Positions 15,020 to 21,376 of a DNA stretch of 27,255 nt are shown here, one piece after another. The notes beneath the pieces are model-generated. The model worked only from the letters and a program-made list of their open reading frames with translations, was not told where the DNA came from and did not search any database. Made by a program: the position numbers and the translations under genes. The DNA is from an uncultured Lachnospiraceae bacterium (GTDB lineage: Bacteria > Bacillota > Clostridia > Lachnospirales > Lachnospiraceae), in NCBI GenBank assembly GCA_900544445.1, contig UQVK01000045.1, forward strand, positions 1-27,255, written 5' to 3'. The stretch's first letter is position 1. Each line of letters opens with the position of its first letter.

Positions 15020-16183
15020 TTATTCCATCAAATCTTCCTCTTCCCCGTTTCGCGGCAGCGCCATGGTTCGCACATTGACCCCGTTCACCTCGATGCGGTC
15101 GTTGACGGTAATCACAAGGCACTCCTTCCCGTCGATGATTCTGGTTTCGATCAGATCGGTGCGTTCCGGATTTACCTTAATCACCACATCCGGCGTCTCG
15201 ATGCTGAAGCTGCGCCCGCTTGCGATGTTGGAGGCGAGAAGAGCCGTATCCTCCCCGGCGGCCGCATCATAGGCCCGGTCGAAGGTTTCCATTTTTTCCT
15301 CCGGCACGCCGCTTAATTCAAACAGCCGTTTCACATCGGGGCGGGTGAGCACGAGGGGATCCGGGGAGTCCTTGGTTTCCTCCACCATTTCCGTGAGATG
15401 CTCGTGGATGTTTTTCACCATTTCATAATCCGCGTCCTCGCCCAGGGTGTCCGCGATCAGCGTGTTGAAGGATTCCTTCTGGCTCTTCGCGGTGAGGGGA
15501 AGCTGACAGCCGAACATGCTTTCCATGAAATCGGGCTGCAGCTCCTCCGCCTGCCTGGAAAAATAGAGCATGCCGTGGATGTCGCTGCTTCGGTCATTGA
15601 AGGCAGGGAAGAGGAAGCCCTTTACCGGAGGCTCCACCACCCAGTCCCGGATGCGGTTCTCAATCTGGTTATGTTCCGTGTTGTAGAAAAGGCCGGGCTT
15701 GGAAAGCTTCACCGGACACAAACTGCACATCAGGTATTCATACACCTCGTCGGAGGCGTCGAACATTTCGGAGCCGTCCGAGGACTTTCCGGGGATGTCG
15801 TAGGCTACATGGATCAGGATGATGTAATAATTTTCCGGGAAATACCAGGTTTCAATGATTTTGTTGTAAAATTCCTCCAACAGCGCGTCGTCCTGCAGGC
15901 GGCTGTCACGAAGCTTTAAGAGAAACTCCTGCGGGCCGCCCGGATTTTCCGCATCCAGGGGAAATTCCAGATTCAGCAGGTTCTTCCCCAGCGTACCGGA
16001 AAGGGTCTGTTTGAAAATGTTGAAATATTTGAACGTCTCTTCCTCCGGGAGAGAAAGGAAAGCCTCCTTCATGGTGGTTTTGATGTTTTTCTCTCCGTCC
16101 ACATAGCAGGTGCAGATGCGTGAAATGCTGCATCTTTCGTGGGTATACTGTTTCCTGATTTCCAGGATTTCCTTTTTATTCAT
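15020..16183 (-). CDS. DUF4317 family protein
   Basis: A 387-residue protein that I recognise as DUF4317, a family common in Lachnospiraceae and relatives. The N-terminus (MNKKEILEIRKQYTHERCS, ICTCYVDGEKN, TTMKEAFLSLPEEE) is characteristic. No membrane segment or signal peptide is seen; the protein is acidic and probably cytoplasmic. Cys residues cluster near the N-terminus (about 18, 24, 26) and at CSLCP, but no clear metal motif emerges. The start at 16183 has GGAG 7 nt upstream, immediately after a GC hairpin; the upstream ATG at 16240 is rejected. It lies between the pyridoxamine kinase and response regulator genes. The function is unknown. Confidence 0.85.
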   Translation of the reverse strand: MNKKEILEIRKQYTHERCSISRICTCYVDGEKNIKTTMKEAFLSLPEEETFKYFNIFKQTLSGTLGKNLLNLEFPLDAENPGGPQEFLLKLRDSRLQDDALLEEFYNKIIETWYFPENYYIILIHVAYDIPGKSSDGSEMFDASDEVYEYLMCSLCPVKLSKPGLFYNTEHNQIENRIRDWVVEPPVKGFLFPAFNDRSSDIHGMLYFSRQAEELQPDFMESMFGCQLPLTAKSQKESFNTLIADTLGEDADYEMVKNIHEHLTEMVEETKDSPDPLVLTRPDVKRLFELSGVPEEKMETFDRAYDAAAGEDTALLASNIASGRSFSIETPDVVIKVNPERTDLIETRIIDGKECLVITVNDRIEVNGVNVRTMALPRNGEEEDLME

Positions 16184-16217
16184 GCAATCTCCATTCCGCC
16201 GCAGAGCTGCGGCATAA
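16184..16217 (-). promoter_or_regulatory. ATGCCGC hairpin leader before the DUF4317 gene
   Basis: On the minus strand ATGCCGCAG, a short loop and CTGCGGC (plus 16198-16213) are followed by GGAATGGAG and the ATG at 16183. The ATG of the module opens an 11-codon frame (MPQLCGGMEIA) whose TGA overlaps the real start codon, a layout that could couple translation. Confidence 0.55.
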
Positions 16218-16243
16218 ATCACAGGTTCTTCTATATTCAAATG

Positions 16244-17110
16244 TTATTCCGCGTCCGTTTTACCGGAAGGAAAGCTGCCGTCTGCCAGCAGGGCGAGAAA
16301 ATTTTCAAAGCAGACGCCCTCCTGCTCCGGAATGCCCAGCCGGATGGAGGCGCTGATGCAGGTGCGCACAAAGGAAGCTGCCTTTTCCACCGATTCCCCG
16401 AAAGGCACGCCGTTTACCGCGTCCGCCGCGATGATGGAGGCGAAGATATCCCCGGTGCCGTGCCAGGAATGGCCCGCGGAATGGGTCCGGTTGACCTCCG
16501 TGGTCAGCCCGTCCGTCCGCTCGGAGATGAAGTTGATGTAATCCTCATTTTCCCGAAGCCCCGTGATCACCACCTTATCCGGCCCCATGGCGTGAAGCTG
16601 TCTGGCGAGCAGGCAGAGCTCGTCCCGCTTCCAGCCGCTTTCCCGGTAGGGGGTGTCCGTCAGCAGGCAGGCCTCCGTGATGTTCGGCGTGATGATGGCC
16701 GCGCGGGACAGGAGGAATTTCAATCCTTCGCAGTGCTCCGGCGTGACCGTCCGATAGGCCTTTCCGTGATCGCCCATCACCGGGTCCAGGATGAAGGGAA
16801 CGTCCGGCCATCCGGCGAGAAATTCCTGCACGATCCCGATCTGTTCGGCGCTTCCCAGAAAGCCGCAGTAAATCCCGTCAAACCGGAAGCCCAGCTCCTT
16901 CCATTTCGCCAGATAATCCCGCATGTAGGGCGTGCAGTCGTGCATGAAATGAACCGGAAATCCGGTGTGGTTGGAAAAAAGGGAGGTGGGTACCGGACAG
17001 ACCTGCACCTTCATGGCGCTGATGATGGGAATCGCCTCGGTGGCGGAGCAGCGCCCATACCCGGCGATGTCGTTGATCATGGCTATTTTCTTCGGAATCC
17101 GGCAGGGCAT
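16244..17110 (-). CDS. Pyridoxamine/pyridoxal kinase (PdxK/PdxY-like)
   Basis: A 288-residue ribokinase-fold kinase. KKIAMINDIAGYGRCS at the N-terminus, DPVMGDHGK (109-117), TPN (141-143) and HGTGD (217-221, the Asp being the catalytic base) match the pyridoxal kinase group. The reaction is ATP-dependent phosphorylation of pyridoxal, pyridoxine or pyridoxamine, the B6 salvage pathway in the cytoplasm. The start at 17110 (AGGGAG upstream) begins just before the family similarity; ATG 17176, with GGGAGG, would add 22 unconserved-looking residues. It is the first gene of a likely pdxK-DUF4317-regulator unit. An ECF S component gene 2.8 kb away could import the vitamin, but this is only suggested by location. 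Confidence 0.88.
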   Translation of the reverse strand: MPCRIPKKIAMINDIAGYGRCSATEAIPIISAMKVQVCPVPTSLFSNHTGFPVHFMHDCTPYMRDYLAKWKELGFRFDGIYCGFLGSAEQIGIVQEFLAGWPDVPFILDPVMGDHGKAYRTVTPEHCEGLKFLLSRAAIITPNITEACLLTDTPYRESGWKRDELCLLARQLHAMGPDKVVITGLRENEDYINFISERTDGLTTEVNRTHSAGHSWHGTGDIFASIIAADAVNGVPFGESVEKAASFVRTCISASIRLGIPEQEGVCFENFLALLADGSFPSGKTDAE

Positions 17111-17207
17111 GTCCGCTCCCTGCGGTGTGCTTTCGGCGTCATTTCTATATTTTGTGCATTCATGTTGCTGTTTCATCTGCAGGATCCTCCCTATGTGATA
17201 CTTCAGA

Positions 17208-17216
17208 ATTATACCA
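17208..17216 (-). promoter_or_regulatory. Extended -10 promoter of the pyridoxamine kinase gene
   Basis: On the minus strand TGGTATAAT (17216-17208) is a perfect extended -10 element. No good -35 is present at the usual distance, as allowed for extended -10 promoters. It lies about 32 nt upstream of ATG 17176 and 98 nt upstream of ATG 17110. Confidence 0.55.
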
Positions 17217-17241
17217 CATGCGAACAAGCTGTGGCCTGGAG

Positions 17242-17312
17242 GGTATAATCCCCGCACAGCGGGGCGGCCCGATTGCATCGGGCCGGATTGCGCTGGGCGC
17301 AATCATTATACC
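17242..17312. repeat. Perfect DNA cloverleaf element
   Basis: An outer 8-bp stem (GGTATAAT 17242-17249 with ATTATACC 17305-17312) encloses three perfect hairpins, each with a 3-nt loop: CCCCGC/GCGGGG (17250-17264), GGCCCGAT/ATCGGGCC (17266-17284) and GATTGCGC/GCGCAATC (17286-17304). Only C17265 and G17285 are unpaired between stems. It is not a tRNA: there are no D- or T-loop signatures. Its outer arms read as extended -10 sequence on the minus strand, like the promoter at 17208. Function unknown; a mobile miniature palindromic element or a structured regulatory site are both possible. Confidence 0.85.
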
Positions 17313-17355
17313 AGACCGGACGGATTTCTTCCACAGGATTTTGCGGAGATACGCA

Positions 17356-17384
17356 TTGACAGGCTGCAGCGGAAAGCTTAAGAT
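17356..17384 (+). promoter_or_regulatory. Sigma-A promoter upstream of the PEP/pyruvate-binding gene
   Basis: -35 TTGACA (17356-17361, perfect), a 17-nt spacer and -10 TAAGAT (17379-17384). Transcription should start near 17391, only about 5 nt before a strong terminator hairpin. Confidence 0.75.
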
Positions 17385-17395
17385 AAAAGCAGAGT

Positions 17396-17435
17396 GACGC
17401 AGGAGTCCAATGAGTGGATTTCCTGCGTCTTTTTT
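17396..17435 (+). terminator. Terminator or attenuator at the very start of the transcript
   Basis: GACGCAGGA (17396-17404) pairs with TCCTGCGTC (17421-17429), with an inner TCCA/TGGA pairing in the loop, followed by T6 at 17430-17435. It lies between the promoter and the gene beginning at 17491, so it should stop most transcripts at about 45 nt unless relieved. A competing pairing TTCCTG (17420-17425) with CAGGAA (about 17448-17453) is possible. Confidence 0.8.
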
Positions 17436-17455
17436 CGTGGAAAGGAACAGGAATG

Positions 17456-17502
17456 AAATGCCGCTTTCGGCGGCGGAAAGAGAGGTTTAAGTGGCGGCAT
17501 TT
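17456..17502 (+). promoter_or_regulatory. ATGCCGC hairpin leader with alternative start-region stem
   Basis: ATGCCGC with a small hairpin (GCCGC 17460-17464, GCGGC 17470-17474) precedes GGAAAGAGAGG and GTG 17491. The module ATG opens a 10-codon frame (MPLSAAEREV) ending TAA immediately before the GTG. Alternatively AAATGCCGC (17456-17464) pairs over 9 bp with GCGGCATTT (17494-17502), enclosing the ribosome binding site in the loop. Confidence 0.5.
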
Positions 17503-19878
17503 GACAAGGTAAAGAGCGGAACCGGGCTTTGAGGCCTTCACGGTGGCGATCCATGAGAGAATTACGGAGGAAGGGAAGGACGCCTTTTATGTGTTCGACT
17601 GTCTTTCCGAGTTGCAGTCCGCCTGGTATACGGATCTGATGATGGGAAATTTCTTCCGGGTGACCTGCCCCTATCTGTTTCAGCTGGATACGGTGGCCTT
17701 TTTTCCGCTGATCAGAGGGCGGCATTCCTTTGACGCCACGGCGCGGATTCGGGAAACCACCCAGCTTTTCCTGGACGTGTACGGGGATGGAGGACAGCTG
17801 TATCTGCATCCTTTAAAGGTGTGGAACAGGTATCTTCCCGACATGTTCCTGCCCCACGTATGGGTGGAAGGAACGGAGGGAAAGGGGCGGTTTGAGGTGG
17901 TGAAGGACGGGCTTGGCATCGGCCGCTATTATGCGCTCCGGCAGGAGAAGGAGGCCACGTTGCAGGATCTGAACACGGACAGCTATGACCGCTTTTTCGC
18001 CCTTGCCAGGCTGCAGTATGCGGCGGGAAGCTTCCCGGAGGAGACCCAGGCGCAGATCATCGAGAGCACGATGACAAAGGACGGGCGCATGCAGCAGCTG
18101 ATCCGGAAGTATTTTGGCCCGGCGGATTATTTTGCCCTTCGGGACAGGATGATCGGAAGCGGCGCCATCGGTGGAAAGGCCTGCGGCATGCTGCTCGCCA
18201 GAAAAATCGCGGAGAAGGAGCTTTCGGAGGAAAAGCATCGCTGCGAGCCCCACGATTCCTTCTATATCGGCTCAGACGTGTTCTATACCTATATCGTGGC
18301 AAACGATCTGTGGGGACTTCGCATCGCGCAGCGGACGAAGGAGGGATATTTTTCCAGAGCGGGGAGCTCCGGGAAGGGCTGCTTTCCGGCGCCTTCCCCT
18401 CCAATATCCGGGAGCAGTTTGTCTCCATGCCGGAGTATTGCGGCCAGACGCCCATCATCGTCCGTTCCTCCAGCTTTCTCGAGGACGGTTTCGGGAACGC
18501 CTTCGCGGGCAAATATGAATCGGTGTTCTGCGCCAACCGGGGAACCCCGGAGGAACGGCTTGCGGCCTTTGAAAACGCGGTGCGTCAGGTCTATGCCAGC
18601 ACCATGGACCCGTCGGCTCTGGAATACCGCAGGCAGAGAGGGCTGGAGAAGAAGGATGAGCAGATGGCCATTCTGGTGCAGCGGGTCTCCGGCTCCTATT
18701 ACGGAAAGCTCTACATGCCCTGCGCCGCCGGTGTGGGCTACAGCTACAGCACCTACCAGTGGCGGCGGGACATCGATCCGGACGCGGGCATGCTGCGCCT
18801 TGTGATGGGGCTTGGAACGAAGGCGGTGGACCGGACCCAGAACGATTATCCCAGGCTGGTGAACCTGGACCGTCCCGCCGTCACCATGACGAAAAACGTG
18901 GCGGAGAAGCACCGTTTTTCCCAGCATAAGCTGGATGTGCTGGATCTGGAAGAAAACGCGCTCTGTGAAAAGGATCTGGACGCGGTGCTGCCCGTCCTGC
19001 CCCGGTGGCTGAAAAACCTTCTTCTGGAGCATGATTACGAGGCGGAGCAGCGGCTTTACGACATGGGAAGGCCGAGACAGATCTGGTTTATCAGCTGTCA
19101 GCGCCTGCTGGAAAACGAAGCGTTCACCGGACTGATGAAAAAGCTTCTTGCCACCCTGCAGCGGGTCTATGAAAATCCGGTGGACATCGAATATACCGTA
19201 AACTGCGGTGAAAACGGGGATTTTCTGGTGAATCTTCTCCAGTGCAGGCCGCTCTATGTGGGACAGAACCGGGAGGCGGTACGGATTCCGGCGCTGAAGG
19301 CGGAGCGGACCTTTTTTGACATTTACGACACCTGCATGGGCAGATCCTCCTGCAGAAAGCTGGACGCTCTGGTTCTGGTGGACCCGAAGGAATATTATGA
19401 ATATCCTTATGCGAGAAAATCCGAGGTGGCGGGCGTGATCGGCCGGATCAACCGGTATTTCCTCTCACAGCCGGAAAAGAAGAACGTCCTCCTTGCGGTT
19501 CCCGGCCGGATCGGCACCTCCTCTCCGGAGCTGGGCATTCCCGCGGCGTTCGCCGAGCTTTCCGGCTACTGCGGCATCTGCGAGGTATCCGACGACCGGG
19601 CCGGATACATGCCCGAGCTGAGTTTCGGAAGCCACATGTTCCAGGATCTGGTGGAAGCGGATATTTTCTATGCGGCCATCTATGCGGACCGGGAGGAAAT
19701 CTGCTATCACCGGGACTGCTTTGCGGACTGTCCGGATCTGTTTGCCAAAATCTGTCCCCAGGAGGAAGGGCTGTCCTCCATGATTTCCGTGTATGACCTT
19801 GCCGGGATGGAGGTATGTCTGTGGATGGACGCGCCGGGCTCCCATGCGGCCTGCGGGGTGAAGGACAGGGAGGGGTGA
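17491..19878 (+). pseudogene. PEP/pyruvate-binding (PPDK N-terminal) domain protein, disrupted
   Basis: The gene starts at GTG 17491 behind GGAAAGAGAGG and reads VAAFDKVKSGTGL before a TGA at 17530. Coding resumes in another frame at about 17525 (GFEAFTVAIHERITEEG), which implies an internal deletion of an N-terminal domain. The second segment runs to about 18349, where a T5 run (18349-18353) marks a one-base frameshift: TKEGYF continues naturally in the -1 frame as QSGELREGLLSGAF and stays open to 19878. The body holds a PPDK N-terminal ATP-binding domain (GSGAIGGKACGMLLARK, then PIIVRSSSFLEDGFGNAFAGKYES). The family is related to PEP synthase and pyruvate phosphate dikinase; its role here is unknown. 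One T restored at the T5 run repairs only the second lesion. Recent decay or sequence error are the options. Confidence 0.82.
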
Positions 19879-19892
19879 GGCGGCAGGGCTGC

Positions 19893-20492
19893 TCACTGTT
19901 TATTCTCTTCCTTCCCAATCCGCCAGAACAGCCCGGCCTTCTGCAGTGCGGGACGCAGAGCCATGTAAACGGCCACGGATACGATGGCGGAGAGAACGGC
20001 GTTGATGGAGGTGGACGCGATGTTCCAGGCCAGGGTAATGTCGGCGGCGGGCTTGCCCAGGATCAGCAGCTTGTAGAAATATCCCACCAGCGGATCGGCG
20101 ATCATATTGAAAACCAGCCCTCCCACAGCGGCAAGAGTGGTCCACAGCAGGATTTTCCGCTTATCGGACGTAAGGGTGATATGGCCGAGCCGATGGGCGA
20201 TGAAGCCGGTGATCAGGCCGATGCAGAGCTTTAAAAGAAAGGTCTTTGGTGCATAAACCACATAGACGGGATCAAACAGATCGCCGATGGTCATGCCGAT
20301 GGCGCCGCCAACGCCGCCATACAGACCGCCCAGAATCAGCGCGCCCAGCACACAGACCGCGTTCCCCAGATGAATCGAGGTGGCGTCTCCGCCGGGCAGG
20401 CTGATCTTGATCTGCAGGAAGGTGAACACCACATAGGAAAGGGCAGCGAATACGCCTGTCATGACCAGCTTCTGAACTTTTTCATTTCTCAT
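19893..20492 (-). CDS. ECF transporter S component
   Basis: A 199-residue integral membrane protein with about six hydrophobic segments. The pattern VMTGVFAALSYVVFTFLQIKI, IHLGNAVCVLGALILGG, GGAIGMTIGDLFDP and TFLLKLCIGLITGFIAHRLG is typical of ECF S components of the PF07155 type. Such proteins bind a vitamin or related micronutrient and work with a shared EcfA/A'/T energising module encoded elsewhere. The start at 20492 (MRNEKVQKL) is favoured by family similarity, and the upstream part is a repeated leader. The substrate is not readable. A pyridoxamine kinase gene nearby makes a B6 vitamer one possibility; the lack of a visible riboswitch gives no further help. Confidence 0.82.
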   Translation of the reverse strand: MRNEKVQKLVMTGVFAALSYVVFTFLQIKISLPGGDATSIHLGNAVCVLGALILGGLYGGVGGAIGMTIGDLFDPVYVVYAPKTFLLKLCIGLITGFIAHRLGHITLTSDKRKILLWTTLAAVGGLVFNMIADPLVGYFYKLLILGKPAADITLAWNIASTSINAVLSAIVSVAVYMALRPALQKAGLFWRIGKEENKQ

Positions 20493-20494
20493 AA

Positions 20495-20548
20495 CATCCT
20501 CTTCTTTCCGCCGCCGCAGGCGGCATAAAAATTTATGAGAAGAATGGC
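20495..20548 (-). repeat. Leader repeat, gene-proximal copy
   Basis: A 54-bp unit that differs at one base from the copy at 20584-20637 (period 89 bp). On the minus strand it holds a stem, TTTTTATGCCGCC, a GC hairpin, and GGAAAGAAGAGG leading to ATG 20492. Directly upstream are a GAATGGC/GCCATTC hairpin and a CGAACC/GGTTCG hairpin (to about 20580), matching the three-hairpin leader of the VOC gene. Confidence 0.75.
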
Positions 20549-20583
20549 GGAGCCATTCTTCAGCGCGAACCGAAGGTTCGAGC

Positions 20584-20637
20584 CATCCTCTTCTTTCCGC
20601 CGCCGTAGGCGGCATAAAAATTTATGAGAAGAATGGC
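20584..20637 (-). repeat. Leader repeat, distal copy
   Basis: Second copy of the 54-bp leader unit, identical to 20495-20548 but for one base (C to T in the hairpin loop). It ends in its own GGAAAGAAGAGGATG, so translation could initiate here too, but no protein-like frame follows. It arose by tandem duplication of the leader. Confidence 0.75.
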
Positions 20638-20689
20638 ACCGCCATCCTCCGTTCCGAAGCGTTTTTGCTTCAGAATCTGTATGCACTTT

Positions 20690-20695
20690 ATTATA
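20690..20695 (-). promoter_or_regulatory. Probable -10 of the ECF gene promoter
   Basis: TATAAT on the minus strand in GCATATAATAAAG. The best -35 (TTTTCG, 16-nt spacing) is weak. An inverted repeat TGGCA...TGCCA just upstream could bind a regulator. A transcript from here would carry both leader repeats. No riboswitch consensus is seen in between. Confidence 0.4.
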
Positions 20696-20772
20696 TGCAA
20701 AACTGGCATGACGAAAAGTGCCATTTTATATATTTTTAACCATACCAGTCTTGACGAAGCTGTACGTGGAAA

Positions 20773-20827
20773 TTGACAGTGTCCATACAGGCTGATAAAA
20801 TAGTTAACCAGATAAGTATTTTTTATC
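20773..20827 (+). promoter_or_regulatory. marR promoter with operator-like repeats
   Basis: -35 TTGACA (20773-20778), a 17-nt spacer and -10 TAAAAT (20796-20801). TAGTTAACCA overlaps and follows the -10 and contains the palindrome GTTAAC, and GATAA (20811-20815)/TTATC (20823-20827) form an inverted repeat across the expected start. These are candidate MarR sites for autorepression. Confidence 0.65.
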
Positions 20828-20869
20828 CGGGCATGTTTTCGGAAGAAACGCCTGAAAACGGGAGGAAAA

Positions 20870-21340
20870 ATGGACAGAAGAAAAAGGATGCAGGATACGA
20901 TCGCCCTTCTTTTGAGAACGGAGGGTACGTTTCGGCGTTTTCTGGAAAAGAAGCTGGTTCCTACAAGGGTTTTCCCGACGCAGCACAGGACACTGATGGA
21001 GCTGAACCTGAATCCGGCCTGTTCCCAGATGGAGCTGGCGGATAGATTCGGGGTATCTGCGGCGGCGGTTACGGTTTCGTTAAAAAAGCTGGAAAAGGGC
21101 GGCTACATTACCAGACAGACGGACCGGCAGGACAATCGGGTGAACCATGTAATGATCACGGAAAAGGGAAAGGAAGTGGTTCAGCAGAGCCTGCAGCTTT
21201 TTGCGGAAACGGATGAGATTTTCTTCAAAGGTTTCAGCGACGGGGAAATGGAACAGCTTTACAGTCTGCTGAACCGGGCAAAGGAAAATCTGGAGAGGGC
21301 GGAGTCCGACATTGATTCCGGGCGGAAAGCGGAGAATTGA
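20870..21340 (+). CDS. MarR family transcriptional regulator
   Basis: A 156-residue winged-helix regulator. The DNA-binding core is CSQMELADRFGVSAAAVTVSLKKLEKGGYI (seen as helices at about 51-80), followed by the wing TRQTDRQDNRVNHVMITEKG with the usual D-x-R pattern. The N- and C-terminal helices would form the dimer interface. The start at 20870 has GGGAGG upstream. It is followed 36 nt later by two overlapping ABC exporter genes, the standard Firmicutes arrangement of a MarR repressor with its multidrug exporter. The promoter carries candidate operator repeats, so ligand-relieved repression of the whole operon is likely. Confidence 0.92.
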   Translation: MDRRKRMQDTIALLLRTEGTFRRFLEKKLVPTRVFPTQHRTLMELNLNPACSQMELADRFGVSAAAVTVSLKKLEKGGYITRQTDRQDNRVNHVMITEKGKEVVQQSLQLFAETDEIFFKGFSDGEMEQLYSLLNRAKENLERAESDIDSGRKAEN

Positions 21341-21376
21341 CTGTAGAAAGCTTCTGGACGAAAAAGGGAGGCAGGA

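Noticed and set aside
16139..17248. Long plus-strand frame opposite the pyridoxamine kinase gene
   Set aside because: Shadow of a kinase with GTGD and DPVMGDHGK motifs; no ribosome binding site and no family resemblance.
17242..17312. tRNA or tRNA-like gene
   Set aside because: The fold is a cloverleaf, but triloops of 3 nt, missing D- and T-loop bases and no anticodon loop rule out a tRNA.
20489..20686. Small protein encoded by the ECF leader repeats
   Set aside because: Open frames here come from the duplicated leader and repeat the same peptide; they look like by-products of an RNA element.
20493..20869. Riboswitch upstream of the ECF gene
   Set aside because: ECF genes are often under vitamin riboswitches, but the leader consists of the duplicated hairpin unit and no TPP, FMN, cobalamin or similar core could be recognised.
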